64,000 nt of DNA from an uncultured Acidobacteriota bacterium (lineage in GTDB: Bacteria > Acidobacteriota > Terriglobia > Bryobacterales > Bryobacteraceae): the NCBI GenBank assembly GCA_902826685.1, contig CADEFT010000030.1:1-64000 (forward strand). The letters are read 5' to 3'. Under the pieces are notes generated by a model, which had not been told where the DNA came from, did no database searches, and saw nothing but the letters and a program-made list of their open reading frames with translations. The translations under genes were made by a program, and so were the position numbers. Shown one piece after another: positions 1 through 7,852 of this stretch; the first letter of the stretch is position 1; the number at the start of each line of letters is the position of its first letter.

Positions 1-51
1 ACTCGCTGATTCTGCGCCTCTTGCCCGTCGTTCCAAAGTAGCCACACCCAT

Positions 52-666
52 TTGAATTCGGAATTCGGCGGCACTTCCCCGCAGGACAACACCAACATCA
101 AAGCGTCCATGGGACCTTCGGGCTTTGACCAGAACCATGTGTTCAACATGGGTTATAGCTGGGAGATTCCTTCCGGTTCGCTCACCGGCGTGACACGCGC
201 CCTGATCGGCGGGTGGCAGACCACCGGCATCTGGACGGCGGAAACCGGGCGTCCCTTCAACCTCGGCATTCAGTTCGATAACGCCAATGTCGGCTCGCGC
301 GGCAACTATCAGCGGCCCAACCTGGTGGGCAATCCGTTCCCCGCCGGATGGACCAAGACGTACGGGCCCGCCGGTCTCTTCTTCGATCCGTCGGCCTTCG
401 CCGTGGCCGCTCCTTTTACGTTCGGCAACCTCGGACGCAATGCGCTGCGCGGACCCGGCTTCAAGAACTTCGATATCGGAATATTCAAGAACTTCCGGCT
501 CAGCGAGCGTCTGCGTTTGCAATTCCGGGCGGAAGCTTTCAACGCCTTCAACGTGACCAATTTCGGCAATCCGGGCGGCACCGTCGGTACGGCCAATTTC
601 GGCCGCATCACCGGGACGGCGAGCCCCCAGCGCTCGATTCAATTGGGCCTTAAGCTGAACTTCTGA
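52..666 (+). CDS. TonB-dependent receptor, C-terminal fragment
   Basis: This is the C-terminal ~200 residues of an outer-membrane TonB-dependent receptor of the carboxypeptidase-regulatory-domain type common in Acidobacteriota. It shows the SEFGGTSPQDN block, alternating beta-strand sequence, a GPGFKNFDIGIFKNF strand pair and a terminal strand ending LGLKLNF, with the aromatic terminal residue typical of outer-membrane barrels. Plug, TonB box and most of the barrel are absent. All three forward frames contain a stop within about the first 55 bases, so the gene does not simply run off the window edge: it is a 5'-truncated remnant or sits at an assembly join. The TTG at 52 is only the first possible start; no ribosome-binding site supports it. 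The TPR gene follows after 2 bases. Confidence 0.65.
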   Translation: MNSEFGGTSPQDNTNIKASMGPSGFDQNHVFNMGYSWEIPSGSLTGVTRALIGGWQTTGIWTAETGRPFNLGIQFDNANVGSRGNYQRPNLVGNPFPAGWTKTYGPAGLFFDPSAFAVAAPFTFGNLGRNALRGPGFKNFDIGIFKNFRLSERLRLQFRAEAFNAFNVTNFGNPGGTVGTANFGRITGTASPQRSIQLGLKLNF

Positions 667-668
667 GC

Positions 669-1613
669 TTGATCGCGATCCTACTCCTGGTGGCGGCGGC
701 GTCCGGACAGAGTCCGGCCGAGCTTGCCGCCGCCGAAGCGCATTACGAGGCGCTGGCGCGGCGCGAGCCCACGGCCGATCACTGGCAACGGCTCGGCATC
801 GCACGCTACATGCAGAACAAGTATGAAGCGGCGATTGAACCGCTCGGCCAGGCGGTGCGGCTCAACCCAAAGCTTTGGAGCGCCGATCTGTTTCTCGGCA
901 TCTCGCTCTACCGGACCAATCGGTTTCCTCAGGCGCTGCAATCGTTGAAGCGCGCCGCCACGCTTGCGCCCATCGGCGACCGCGGGCGCGACGATGTCGA
1001 TTACTGGCTGGGCGCGGCCTACATCGCCGCCAAACAACCGTTGCCGGGCTTGATGGCGCTCGAACGGCTGTTAGCGCGCAATCCCAACCATCGCGACGCA
1101 CTGCAACTGGCCGCGGTGACCTACGCCGATGCGAGCAGCGCACTTTGGAACGGCGTGGCGGAACGGCATTTCGAAACCGCCCCCGGTTATGAGATCCACG
1201 GCAACGCGCTTGAAGCCGAGGGTAATTTTCCGGGCGCGCTCGAAGCCTACCGGCAATCGAGAACGCTCGGTCCCGGCCGGCCCGGGCCGGGAGCCGCCAT
1301 TGGACGCCTGTTGCTGCGAGAGGGGAAGGCGGAAGAAGCCCTCGCAACGCTGCGGAACGAACCCACGGCGGAGGCCGCCTATTACCGCGGGCTGGCGCTG
1401 TTGCAACTCGACCGCGGCGCCGAGGCGGCACCGTTTCTAGAAAAGGCGGCCGCCTCAAGCCCCACCGATCCCGAACCCGCCATCGCCCTGGCACAGGTCT
1501 ATCTTGCCCTTGGCGATAAACCGAAGGCGGAGGCCGCGGCCCGGCGGGCGCTGGCTTTGGCCCCGGATTCGCCGGCCGCGCGCGAGTTGCTCGATTCGGC
1601 GCTTCTCCGCTAG
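669..1613 (+). CDS. Secreted TPR-repeat protein
   Basis: A 314-residue protein starting at TTG with a hydrophobic signal sequence (IAILLLVAAASGQ) and about seven tetratricopeptide repeats covering the rest, for example the units around YMQNKYEAAIEPLGQAVRLNP and LALGDKPKAEAAARRALALAPDS. TPR solenoids bind proteins; no enzymatic domain is visible, so it is probably a periplasmic scaffold. It begins 2 bases after the TonB-receptor stop and may have been co-transcribed with the full receptor, an arrangement often seen in this phylum. The start is inferred from the signal peptide. The last 20 bases are repeated next to the end of the convergent TPR gene. Confidence 0.8.
   Translation: MIAILLLVAAASGQSPAELAAAEAHYEALARREPTADHWQRLGIARYMQNKYEAAIEPLGQAVRLNPKLWSADLFLGISLYRTNRFPQALQSLKRAATLAPIGDRGRDDVDYWLGAAYIAAKQPLPGLMALERLLARNPNHRDALQLAAVTYADASSALWNGVAERHFETAPGYEIHGNALEAEGNFPGALEAYRQSRTLGPGRPGPGAAIGRLLLREGKAEEALATLRNEPTAEAAYYRGLALLQLDRGAEAAPFLEKAAASSPTDPEPAIALAQVYLALGDKPKAEAAARRALALAPDSPAARELLDSALLR
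1593..1612. repeat. Direct repeat, left copy (TPR gene 3' end)
   Basis: The 20 bases ending in the stop of the + strand TPR gene (core GCGCTTCTCCGCTA) recur at 1733-1752 with 18 of 20 identities. There the repeat overlaps the stop of the convergent TPR gene. The 120-base spacer between the copies has no gene. Confidence 0.6.
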
Positions 1614-1732
1614 GCGGCCGAGCGGCATCTGGCTGCTGCACTCCGCTTTACCGGCGAGTCCTCAGAAGGCTGATGGATTCCACTATCGATGCCTTCTTTC
1701 CGCTTTCACGCCATCTTCGGCGCGAGCGGTCT

Positions 1733-1752
1733 GACTCAGCGCTTCTCCGCTA
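1733..1752. repeat. Direct repeat, right copy (overlaps opposite TPR gene end)
   Basis: Second copy of the 20-base repeat at 1593-1612, in the same orientation, although here it forms the 3' end of a gene on the opposite strand. The spacer between the copies contains further degenerate CTCCGCTTTA-like pieces but no recognisable gene or strong terminator. Confidence 0.6.
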
Positions 1753-2512
1753 AAGCGCGCCGGCTTTCCAGGATCGCCCGGTGCGTTTCGAACTCGCGCT
1801 TGGAGGCGGCCGAGTCGCCCAGGTCGCGATAGAGATTGGCCAGCAGGAAGTGGACCTGATCGTCGCGCGGACGCACCTTGGCCACCAGCTCCCACTCCCG
1901 GCGGGCGTCGGTGTGGCGGCCGAGCTTGCGATAGAGTTTGCCCGCCTCACGCCGCGCTTCGATCGAAGAAGGCATGGCGCCGATGGCGCGCCCGAGATAT
2001 TCGAGCGCCTGCGCCTCTTTGCCGCCGCGTGCCGCCAGCACCTGGCCCAGCCGTAGATTGGCCATGCCGTGGCCGGGGTTGGATTGAAGCTCGCCTCGCA
2101 GTTCGGCTTCGGCGCCGTCCAGATCGCGCCGCGTCCAGAGAATCTGACCCGCCTTGTAGCGCAGGCCGGGCCGAAGCGGTTCAAGCGCCAAGGCCGCGCG
2201 ATACTCCCTGAGTGCATCGTCGCGCTTGCCCTGCAATTCCAGACGGCGTCCGGCAAGCTCATGCACCGGCGCCGAACCGGGCGCGACGCGCTGCAAGCCG
2301 GCCAGGCGCCGCTCGGCCAGCTCGCGCAACAGTTTGCCGGCTTCAAACTGCGTTTCCGGGCCTGGAGACGCCGAAAGGGCGCGGTCGATGGCGGCAAGAG
2401 CCTCGACAACGCGCCCGGCCTCGATCAGAGCCCGCGCCTGCGAAAGCCGTGGCGCCTGCGCCTCGAGCATGGTTGAGAGCAGCGCGAACGCAACCACCAT
2501 ACAGACTGCCAT
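1736..2512 (-). CDS. Secreted TPR-repeat protein
   Basis: About 258 residues from the ATG at 2512. I chose this start because it begins a clean signal peptide (MAVCMVVAFALLSTMLEAQ); the reading frame is open further upstream but that would put a charged extension before the signal. The mature part is a run of TPR-like helical pairs (ALIEAGRVVEALAAIDRALS; GKRDDALREYRAALALEPL; GKEAQALEYLGRAIGAMP; GRHTDARREWELVAKVRP). Function is unknown beyond protein binding. The gene is divergent from the FkbM methyltransferase with only 18 bases between starts, so the promoters must overlap or lie inside the genes. It converges with the other TPR gene. Confidence 0.75.
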   Translation of the reverse strand: MAVCMVVAFALLSTMLEAQAPRLSQARALIEAGRVVEALAAIDRALSASPGPETQFEAGKLLRELAERRLAGLQRVAPGSAPVHELAGRRLELQGKRDDALREYRAALALEPLRPGLRYKAGQILWTRRDLDGAEAELRGELQSNPGHGMANLRLGQVLAARGGKEAQALEYLGRAIGAMPSSIEARREAGKLYRKLGRHTDARREWELVAKVRPRDDQVHFLLANLYRDLGDSAASKREFETHRAILESRRALAEKR

Positions 2513-2530
2513 TGTAGTGGAGCGGCTAAG

Positions 2531-3415
2531 ATGAAAGCCGGTCCTATGTCTGCCCCATCGCATTCCCTCACAAGCTCCCTCGAACTTGACGATATCGTCG
2601 TCAACGATTACCCGTTCGTCTTCCCGCGCTATCTGCGTCCCATCGTGGGCGTGGATTCAACCATGGGCGGCATGTATTTCGAAGCGCCGGCAATGCGCGG
2701 GCTCCTCGCCGTGGTAACACCGGGGGCGACCGTGTATGACGTCGGTATGTCGTGGGGCGTGTTCACGTGTATCCTGTCGCGTCTGGTGGGGGAGAGGGGA
2801 CACGTGCATTCGTTCGAAGCCAACCCGGAGGTGCTGCGCGGCGCGCGCGAGTTTATCGCCGCCAACGGCTTCGCTCCGCGCGTGACACTGGTGCTCGCCT
2901 GCGCGGGCGACATCAGCGGCCATCCGGTGCGGTTTCACGTGGTGCCGGGTGCAAGCTCGGTGGCTTCGACGCGCAACCGCGACATCGAAGCTTTCCATTC
3001 CGACGCCTGGCCGGTAATGCTGCCTTCGATCTCACTCGACTATTATTCGGCGCTGCAGGGGCCGCCTTCCTGCATCAAGATGGACGTGGAAGGCAGCGAG
3101 TACGTGGTGCTGCGAGGAGCGGAACGGATGCTCGCCGAGCATCATCCCTATCTTGTGCTCGAAACGCATGGGACCGAGATCAACGGCATCGGCGGATCGG
3201 TAGCGGAGGTATGCGCTTTGCTCTCGGATCTTGCCTACGATCTGTTCGATCTCGAAGGATGCGCGTTGACCGAGGCATCGGTCTTCGCGCGCGAACACGG
3301 GGAGAAACTGGGGCATCTGCTGGCCGCGCCGCGGGGTGAACGGGCGCGGTTGGAGGCGCGGCTGGAGGAGTTGAAGGCCGCCATCGCGCCGCCTTACCGG
3401 CTCCGTACGGAGTGA
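2531..3415 (+). CDS. FkbM-family SAM-dependent methyltransferase
   Basis: A 294-residue class I methyltransferase of the FkbM family (O-methylation of sugars, polysaccharides or small molecules). SAM motif I is VYDVGMSWG at residues 68-76, the acidic residue binding the ribose is in SFEANPE (about 96), and the family hallmark IKMDVEGSE lies at about 182-190, followed by LVLETHG. An alternative ATG is at 2546. FkbM enzymes are frequent in exopolysaccharide and glycan clusters, which fits the rest of this window. Its substrate cannot be told from sequence. A perfect palindrome CTCCGTACGGAG overlaps the final codons (3401-3412). Confidence 0.85.
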   Translation: MKAGPMSAPSHSLTSSLELDDIVVNDYPFVFPRYLRPIVGVDSTMGGMYFEAPAMRGLLAVVTPGATVYDVGMSWGVFTCILSRLVGERGHVHSFEANPEVLRGAREFIAANGFAPRVTLVLACAGDISGHPVRFHVVPGASSVASTRNRDIEAFHSDAWPVMLPSISLDYYSALQGPPSCIKMDVEGSEYVVLRGAERMLAEHHPYLVLETHGTEINGIGGSVAEVCALLSDLAYDLFDLEGCALTEASVFAREHGEKLGHLLAAPRGERARLEARLEELKAAIAPPYRLRTE

Positions 3416-3417
3416 AG

Positions 3418-3510
3418 TTAAGGCGCGAAGTACCCGCTGGTATCCAGAATCAACTGGTCCGCCGCCGGAAAGGCGTTAATGGTGTCAGCACCGCCCAGCC
3501 TTCCGCGGAC
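3418..3510 (-). pseudogene. C-terminal remnant of a surface protein
   Basis: On the minus strand a short open stretch ends in TINAFPAADQLILDTSGYFAP followed by TAA at 3420-3418. This resembles the C-terminal tail (…DLIIDVxGYFAP) seen on secreted repeat proteins of Acidobacteriota. An in-frame TGA lies about 30 codons upstream and no start or signal is present, so only a relic survives in the spacer between the FkbM and flagellin genes. The resemblance is from memory of the motif and is short. Confidence 0.4.
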
Positions 3511-3544
3511 TCACTGAGACAGGCGCTCTAGCAAAAGCACTAAC

Positions 3545-3572
3545 GCCCGCCAGGGGATCAACCCCGGCGGGC
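3545..3572 (-). terminator. Flagellin terminator hairpin
   Basis: An 11-base-pair GC-rich stem (GCCCGCC and GGGG pairing with CCCC and GGCGGGC, one bulged A, five-base loop ATCAA) lies 34 bases past the flagellin stop on the minus strand. The following sequence contains only a short T run (CTTTT), so it is a strong hairpin with a weak U-tract. It may stop transcription from both converging genes. Confidence 0.6.
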
Positions 3573-3606
3573 GCCGTGTTCCTACCTTGCGATGGATAGA
3601 CTGGGA

Positions 3607-6600
3607 TTAACCTCTGAGCAGCGCCAGGATCGCCTGCGGGGCCGAATTGGCCTGGGCGAGAGCGGCCACGCCGGCCTGCAGGGTAAGCTGCGCCTTGGTG
3701 AGGTTGGCGGCTTCCTGCGCCAGATCGGCGTCGCGGATGCGCGATTCGGCGGCTGCGACGTTGGTCAACTGCGACTGCGCCAGGTTGATGGCGTAGTTGA
3801 GCTGATTCTGTCCGCGGCCGACGACGGCCTGGGCGTCGCCAAGCTTGCTGACGGCATCCGACAGCGCGGTCACAGCGGCTTCGGCGGTCGCCTGCGAGCT
3901 GATGTCCACGTTGGCGCCGCCGGCGGTCTGCGCGGCGTCGACGGTGGAGCCGGCCGAGCCGACGCCGTTGCCGGAGTTGGGCACGCTGCCGACGGCGACC
4001 TTGAACGCGCTGAGCGAGCTCAGGAAGCTGATCTTCTCGGTGCCGGAGGAGTTGTCCTTGACGGCGACGACCTTGCGCAGCGTGTCGTTATTGCTCTGCT
4101 GAAGCGCCGTGTTGATGGCATCGAGGGCTTCATCGAGCGTGCGGCCCGAACGGCCGGTGGCGTCGTTGCGCAGCACAATGGTCTTGGCCTGCGCGACTCC
4201 GTTGGAATCGTTGGCGGTGATGGTGAGGCTCTGATCGTCGTCGCCGTATTGCAGGACGCCGAAGTCGAGCGAGGTGGTGGCGCTGCCGCCGGCGGCATTG
4301 AAGCGCGCGCTGGTGGCGGGCGCGTCGCTGGCCAGGTTGCCGGTGAAGCTGGCGCCGGTGGTGCCGTAGCCGAGATCGGAATCGGTACCGGAGTAGGTGC
4401 CGCCGGTCAGGCCGAGCGTGGTATTGGCGGTGCCCGTGTTGATCACGATCGAGTTCGAAGAACCCGTATTGGCATTGGTGATCTTCACATAGCCGTTGTC
4501 GGCGGCGGCGGTGGCGTCGATGCCGGCGGCGGTGAAGGCGTTCTGAATATCGGTGGCGATCTGGGCGGCGGTGCGGGCGCCGGCCGTCAACGTCACGGTC
4601 ACATCCTCGCCGTTGACGGTAAAGTCGAGCGCGTCGTTGACGCCGGCGGTGATGGTGAAGTTGTCGTTGGCCGAACCGACTACCGTACCGGCGGCCGAAG
4701 CGCCCGCCGAGCTGACGCGGAAGTTGGTGCCGTTGGTCGAAGTCACGGTCACTTTGTTGGCCGCGGTGGTGTTGAAGTCCGCCTTGAGGCCGGCGGCGGC
4801 CAGTTCCGGATCGGCGGCGAAGGCGGCGTTGAGCGCGTCGGCGACGCTGGCGCCGGAGCGGGAAGCGCCGGTGGTGGGCGTCGTGGAGGCGGTAAAGCCG
4901 AGGGCCGAAACCACGCTGGTCGCGCTCGGCGTCAGGAACTGAATGGAAGCGCCCGCGCCTTTGTTGCCGGTGGTCAGAACGATGCGGTTATCGGCGGTCA
5001 GGGTGGCCGTGGCGCCGCTGCCGGTGATGATGGTGTTGATGTCGGTGGCGAGCTGCGCCTTGCTGGTGGTGGCGCCGGAGGTTACCGCGCCCGTGTACAC
5101 CGTGCCGTTGATGCGCACCGAGAAATCGACGTTGGTGGTGGTGTTGATGGTGGCCGCGGTGTTGGTGGCCGTGACGGCCGCCGCCGTGGCGTCGCCCTGG
5201 GCGAGATCGACGGTCACCGAGTTGGTGTTCGACCCCTTGCCGGCGATGGAGAACTCAAGCGTCGTCGAGCCCACCTTGGCGGTGGTGTAGTTGGAGGCGC
5301 CGCTCAGCGTCGAATAATCGATGGCGTTGTTGGCGCCGGTGACGAACGAGCCGAGACCCAGAAGGTTGGACTTGTCGCCGCTTACTTCGAGGCTGAACTT
5401 CTCACCGCCCTTGCTGGTGAACACCAGCGTATTGGCGGCGGTGGCGGAGGTGAGCGAGATGCCCGCGTCGGCCAGTTCGGCCGAGCTGCTGACGGCGGTC
5501 TGCAGCGAGCTGATGGCCTGGGAAACGGTGGTGTCGGCGGTGACGTCGACGCTCAAGTCGATCGGGCTTTGCAGGTTGCCGCCGGTCAGCCGGAAGCGGA
5601 TCGTGCCCGCGCCCGTTTCGCCGAAAGTCGTCGAGCCGGCCGCGGTCGCCGCCGCGCCCTGAATCCGTGTGCGGACATCGGCGCCGGTGGACGCGTCGGC
5701 GGCGGTGGCATCGCTCAGGCCAAGGTTGGTGGAAAGCGTGGTGGTCGTGAAATCGACGCTTGAAGTGGCCGAATTGCCCTTGCTGCGGATCACCACCTGG
5801 TTGTCTTCGAGATAGGCCGTCGCCTGGGAGGCGAACGTGGAGTTGGCGTTCAGCTCCTTCACGGCTTGGCCCTTGGAGAGCGCCGCCGCGCTGGTCAGCG
5901 ATACGGTAAACGCCGTGCCGCCATCGACCGACAATGTCAGATCGGCCGCCGTGCCGCCGCCGTTGGTGGCGACCGTGGCCGCGTTGTTGGTGCCTTTGGC
6001 GACCGCGTTCTGTTCGAAGTTACCGAGCAGGGCGTTGGCCAGACGATCGCCCGCTTCCACCTGGAAGGCCGCCGAGGAAGAGGTGAAGGTGAGCTGCTTG
6101 GCGCCGGTGGAATCGGTGTTCACGCTGGCCACGATGTTGGCGTTGCGGAACGCCGTCGCCGCCTGCGTGGAGCCGTTTCCGGCGCTCTCGATGGCCGCGT
6201 TCACCGCCGTCGCCAGCGTATCGGCATCGGTCACTCCGGCCGTGCTCACTTCGATCGACACGCCGTCGGCGCCGCCGAATCCGGGTCCGTAGATCTTAAA
6301 CGCCGTCGTGCCCGCGCTGCTCACCGAATCGGTGTTGATCGCATTGGCCAGAATCGACGACACGCTGGTCGTGGCCGAGCCGGTGCCGATATCGGTGCCC
6401 GTCACGCCCTTCACCTGCACGCCCTTCAGACCGAGGCTCTGGGAATCCACCGTCGAGCGGGAAAGATCCACCGCCACCGATCCGTTGGTGATCGCGTTCA
6501 CGCTGCCGTTGGTGCGGCCGCCGCCGATGAACACCTGCAGGCTCTTGGCAAACTGTCCGCCGGTGTCGAGACCGACGGCCTGCGCCTGGCGGTTGATTTC

Positions 6601-6960
6601 CGTCAACACGCTCTGAAATTCCGAGTTCAACACGTTGCGCGACCCGGTGAAGGTTCCCGAAGCCGACTGCGTCGCGAGCGTACGCGCGCGGTCAAGCAGC
6701 TTGGAAATATTGTTGATGCCACCGTCGACAATCTGCAGCGTGCTCAAGCCGTCGTTGGCGTTGCGGATGCCCTGCGACAGCACGGAGATGTCGCTGCGGA
6801 AGCCGTTGGCAATGGCCAGGCCCGCGGCGTCGTCGCCGGAGGAGGTAATACGCAAACCCGATGTGACTCGGCCGATTGTCTTCTGCTGGAAATCCGAAGT
6901 AAGACGCAGATTGTCCTGCGCTACCAGGGACGCAATGTTGGTATTGATCTGAAAGCCCAT
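3607..6960 (-). CDS. fliC: Giant flagellin
   Basis: A 1117-residue flagellin, two to four times the usual length. Residues 1-150 are the conserved D0/D1 start (MGFQINTNIASLVAQDNL, SGLRITSSGDDAAGLAIA, NDGLSTLQIVDGG). Residues 1040-1117 are the conserved end (NQLNYAINLAQSQLTNVAAAESRIRDADLA, ending ILALLRG). The ~880 residues between are a Thr/Ser/Ala/Gly-rich surface region with about six degenerate modules of 75-90 residues (roughly 218-300, 338-418, 451-540, 611-692, 776-854, 898-990), each with a beta-hairpin, an 'AQ.AT.IN' helix, a 'VT.TS' strand pair and often an LGL/LGF ending, recalling flagellin IN-motif repeats. It has no cysteines in the ends seen. It is last in the fliW-csrA-fliC operon. 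The start has an AGGAGAG ribosome site eight bases upstream. Confidence 0.95.
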   Translation of the reverse strand: MGFQINTNIASLVAQDNLRLTSDFQQKTIGRVTSGLRITSSGDDAAGLAIANGFRSDISVLSQGIRNANDGLSTLQIVDGGINNISKLLDRARTLATQSASGTFTGSRNVLNSEFQSVLTEINRQAQAVGLDTGGQFAKSLQVFIGGGRTNGSVNAITNGSVAVDLSRSTVDSQSLGLKGVQVKGVTGTDIGTGSATTSVSSILANAINTDSVSSAGTTAFKIYGPGFGGADGVSIEVSTAGVTDADTLATAVNAAIESAGNGSTQAATAFRNANIVASVNTDSTGAKQLTFTSSSAAFQVEAGDRLANALLGNFEQNAVAKGTNNAATVATNGGGTAADLTLSVDGGTAFTVSLTSAAALSKGQAVKELNANSTFASQATAYLEDNQVVIRSKGNSATSSVDFTTTTLSTNLGLSDATAADASTGADVRTRIQGAAATAAGSTTFGETGAGTIRFRLTGGNLQSPIDLSVDVTADTTVSQAISSLQTAVSSSAELADAGISLTSATAANTLVFTSKGGEKFSLEVSGDKSNLLGLGSFVTGANNAIDYSTLSGASNYTTAKVGSTTLEFSIAGKGSNTNSVTVDLAQGDATAAAVTATNTAATINTTTNVDFSVRINGTVYTGAVTSGATTSKAQLATDINTIITGSGATATLTADNRIVLTTGNKGAGASIQFLTPSATSVVSALGFTASTTPTTGASRSGASVADALNAAFAADPELAAAGLKADFNTTAANKVTVTSTNGTNFRVSSAGASAAGTVVGSANDNFTITAGVNDALDFTVNGEDVTVTLTAGARTAAQIATDIQNAFTAAGIDATAAADNGYVKITNANTGSSNSIVINTGTANTTLGLTGGTYSGTDSDLGYGTTGASFTGNLASDAPATSARFNAAGGSATTSLDFGVLQYGDDDQSLTITANDSNGVAQAKTIVLRNDATGRSGRTLDEALDAINTALQQSNNDTLRKVVAVKDNSSGTEKISFLSSLSAFKVAVGSVPNSGNGVGSAGSTVDAAQTAGGANVDISSQATAEAAVTALSDAVSKLGDAQAVVGRGQNQLNYAINLAQSQLTNVAAAESRIRDADLAQEAANLTKAQLTLQAGVAALAQANSAPQAILALLRG

Positions 6961-6986
6961 GTTTCTCTCCTAGAAACGGTCTCGCC

Positions 6987-7001
6987 CGGGAGTCCTTCCC
7001 G
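6987..7001 (-). promoter_or_regulatory. CsrA-type hairpin in flagellin leader
   Basis: In the 73-base leader between csrA and the flagellin start, the RNA can fold CGGGA-AGGAC-TCCCG, presenting GGA in a five-base loop on a five-base-pair stem, the classic CsrA recognition arrangement. A second GGA is in the ribosome-binding site CTAGGAGAG just before the ATG. Two such sites are what allow CsrA to bridge and block translation in the B. subtilis hag leader. An 18-base perfect palindrome (AGCCGTAAGCTTACGGCT, 7005-7022) precedes them. Inference from sequence only. Confidence 0.6.
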
Positions 7002-7033
7002 TGAAGCCGTAAGCTTACGGCTCCCACTAACTC

Positions 7034-7285
7034 TCATCGGCGAGGGGCTTTTGTGTAAGAGAAAAAACGAAACTCCTGGAGTAACTTTTCCGCGGCCGTG
7101 GCTTCGGTCGCCGATGCCACACGATTGTGCGCGGCCGCTTCCTTCATCTCGCCGCGCGTGATCCCCAGACGACGCGGTACCGCCAATCCCACCTTCACCC
7201 GCGACGGCGACAGGTCGACGATCTTGATCTCGATGTCGTCGCCGATCCAGATCGATTCCCCGGGCCGCCGCGCGATGATCAGCAT
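7034..7285 (-). CDS. csrA: Carbon storage regulator CsrA
   Basis: An 83-residue CsrA: MLIIARRPGESIWIGDDIEIKIV at the start and RVKVGLAVPRRLGITRGE in the middle match the RNA-binding dimer family, including the arginine of the RxE segment. The C-terminal ~35 residues are an extension. The start at 7285 is chosen by homology and by AAGGAGAG eight bases upstream; the frame is open further upstream but those codons are the fliW gene in another frame. It overlaps fliW by 7 bases (ATGCTGA), indicating translational coupling. CsrA should repress flagellin translation and be titrated by FliW. Confidence 0.93.
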   Translation of the reverse strand: MLIIARRPGESIWIGDDIEIKIVDLSPSRVKVGLAVPRRLGITRGEMKEAAAHNRVASATEATAAEKLLQEFRFFSYTKAPRR

Positions 7286-7779
7286 GGCTGGCTCTCCTTC
7301 TCGGGCTCGGCGGCGGCTGGAGCCACCGGCAATTGCTGTTGAAACGAATGGCTGGAATCGAACTGGATCACCTGGCGGGCACGGCGGGTGCGACGGTGAA
7401 TCACCACCGGCGCCATCATATTTACCGTCGGAACGCCATGCTCGGGAATGGTGAGGATCACCAGGCACAGCACCTCTTCATCCTCGGCCGTTTGCATGCC
7501 GAGCGCCTCGATGTCGGCGCGGTCGAGTTGCGGCCGGTAGCCTGAGTCGACACAGCCCACCGGCAGCGTGACAAAGCATAGTTCCGGATCGTCGAGGCTT
7601 TGCAGAAAGATCAGCGGCGCCGAGTCCGGACGCTCGATGAGCACGTAGCGGGTGCGCTGCTCAAAGGCGGGAATGCCTTCGGGAAACTCCACCACCGCAT
7701 CCGCGGTGTACTCGACCGGACCAAACTGACGGCTCACAAAGGTGTCGCTCAAGGTCTTCTCAAACGATAGTGGCGGCAC
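7279..7779 (-). CDS. fliW: Flagellar assembly factor FliW
   Basis: A 166-residue FliW: FGPVEYTADAVVEFPEGIPAFEQRTRYVLIE, followed by PLIFLQSLDDPELCFVTLPV and VLCLVILTIPEHGVPTVNMMAPVVIHRRTRRARQVI, all hallmark blocks. FliW binds newly made flagellin and CsrA alternately, releasing CsrA repression when flagellin is secreted. The start is GTG with GAGAGGA eight bases upstream. It has a ~25-residue tail beyond the domain. First gene of the fliW-csrA-fliC minus-strand operon, divergent from the GNAT gene. Confidence 0.93.
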   Translation of the reverse strand: MPPLSFEKTLSDTFVSRQFGPVEYTADAVVEFPEGIPAFEQRTRYVLIERPDSAPLIFLQSLDDPELCFVTLPVGCVDSGYRPQLDRADIEALGMQTAEDEEVLCLVILTIPEHGVPTVNMMAPVVIHRRTRRARQVIQFDSSHSFQQQLPVAPAAAEPEKESQPC

Positions 7780-7852
7780 GACAGCAATCCTCTCAGAGAA
7801 ATGAACCGTAGTACTCCTCGGCCCGGAACGCCACTATCTGAAATAGCGTTGA

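Noticed and set aside
3592..5763. 723-codon + strand frame opposite the flagellin
   Set aside because: It is the antisense shadow of the flagellin; its Gly/Arg/Val-rich translation is the complement of the Thr/Ala/Ser-rich coding strand.
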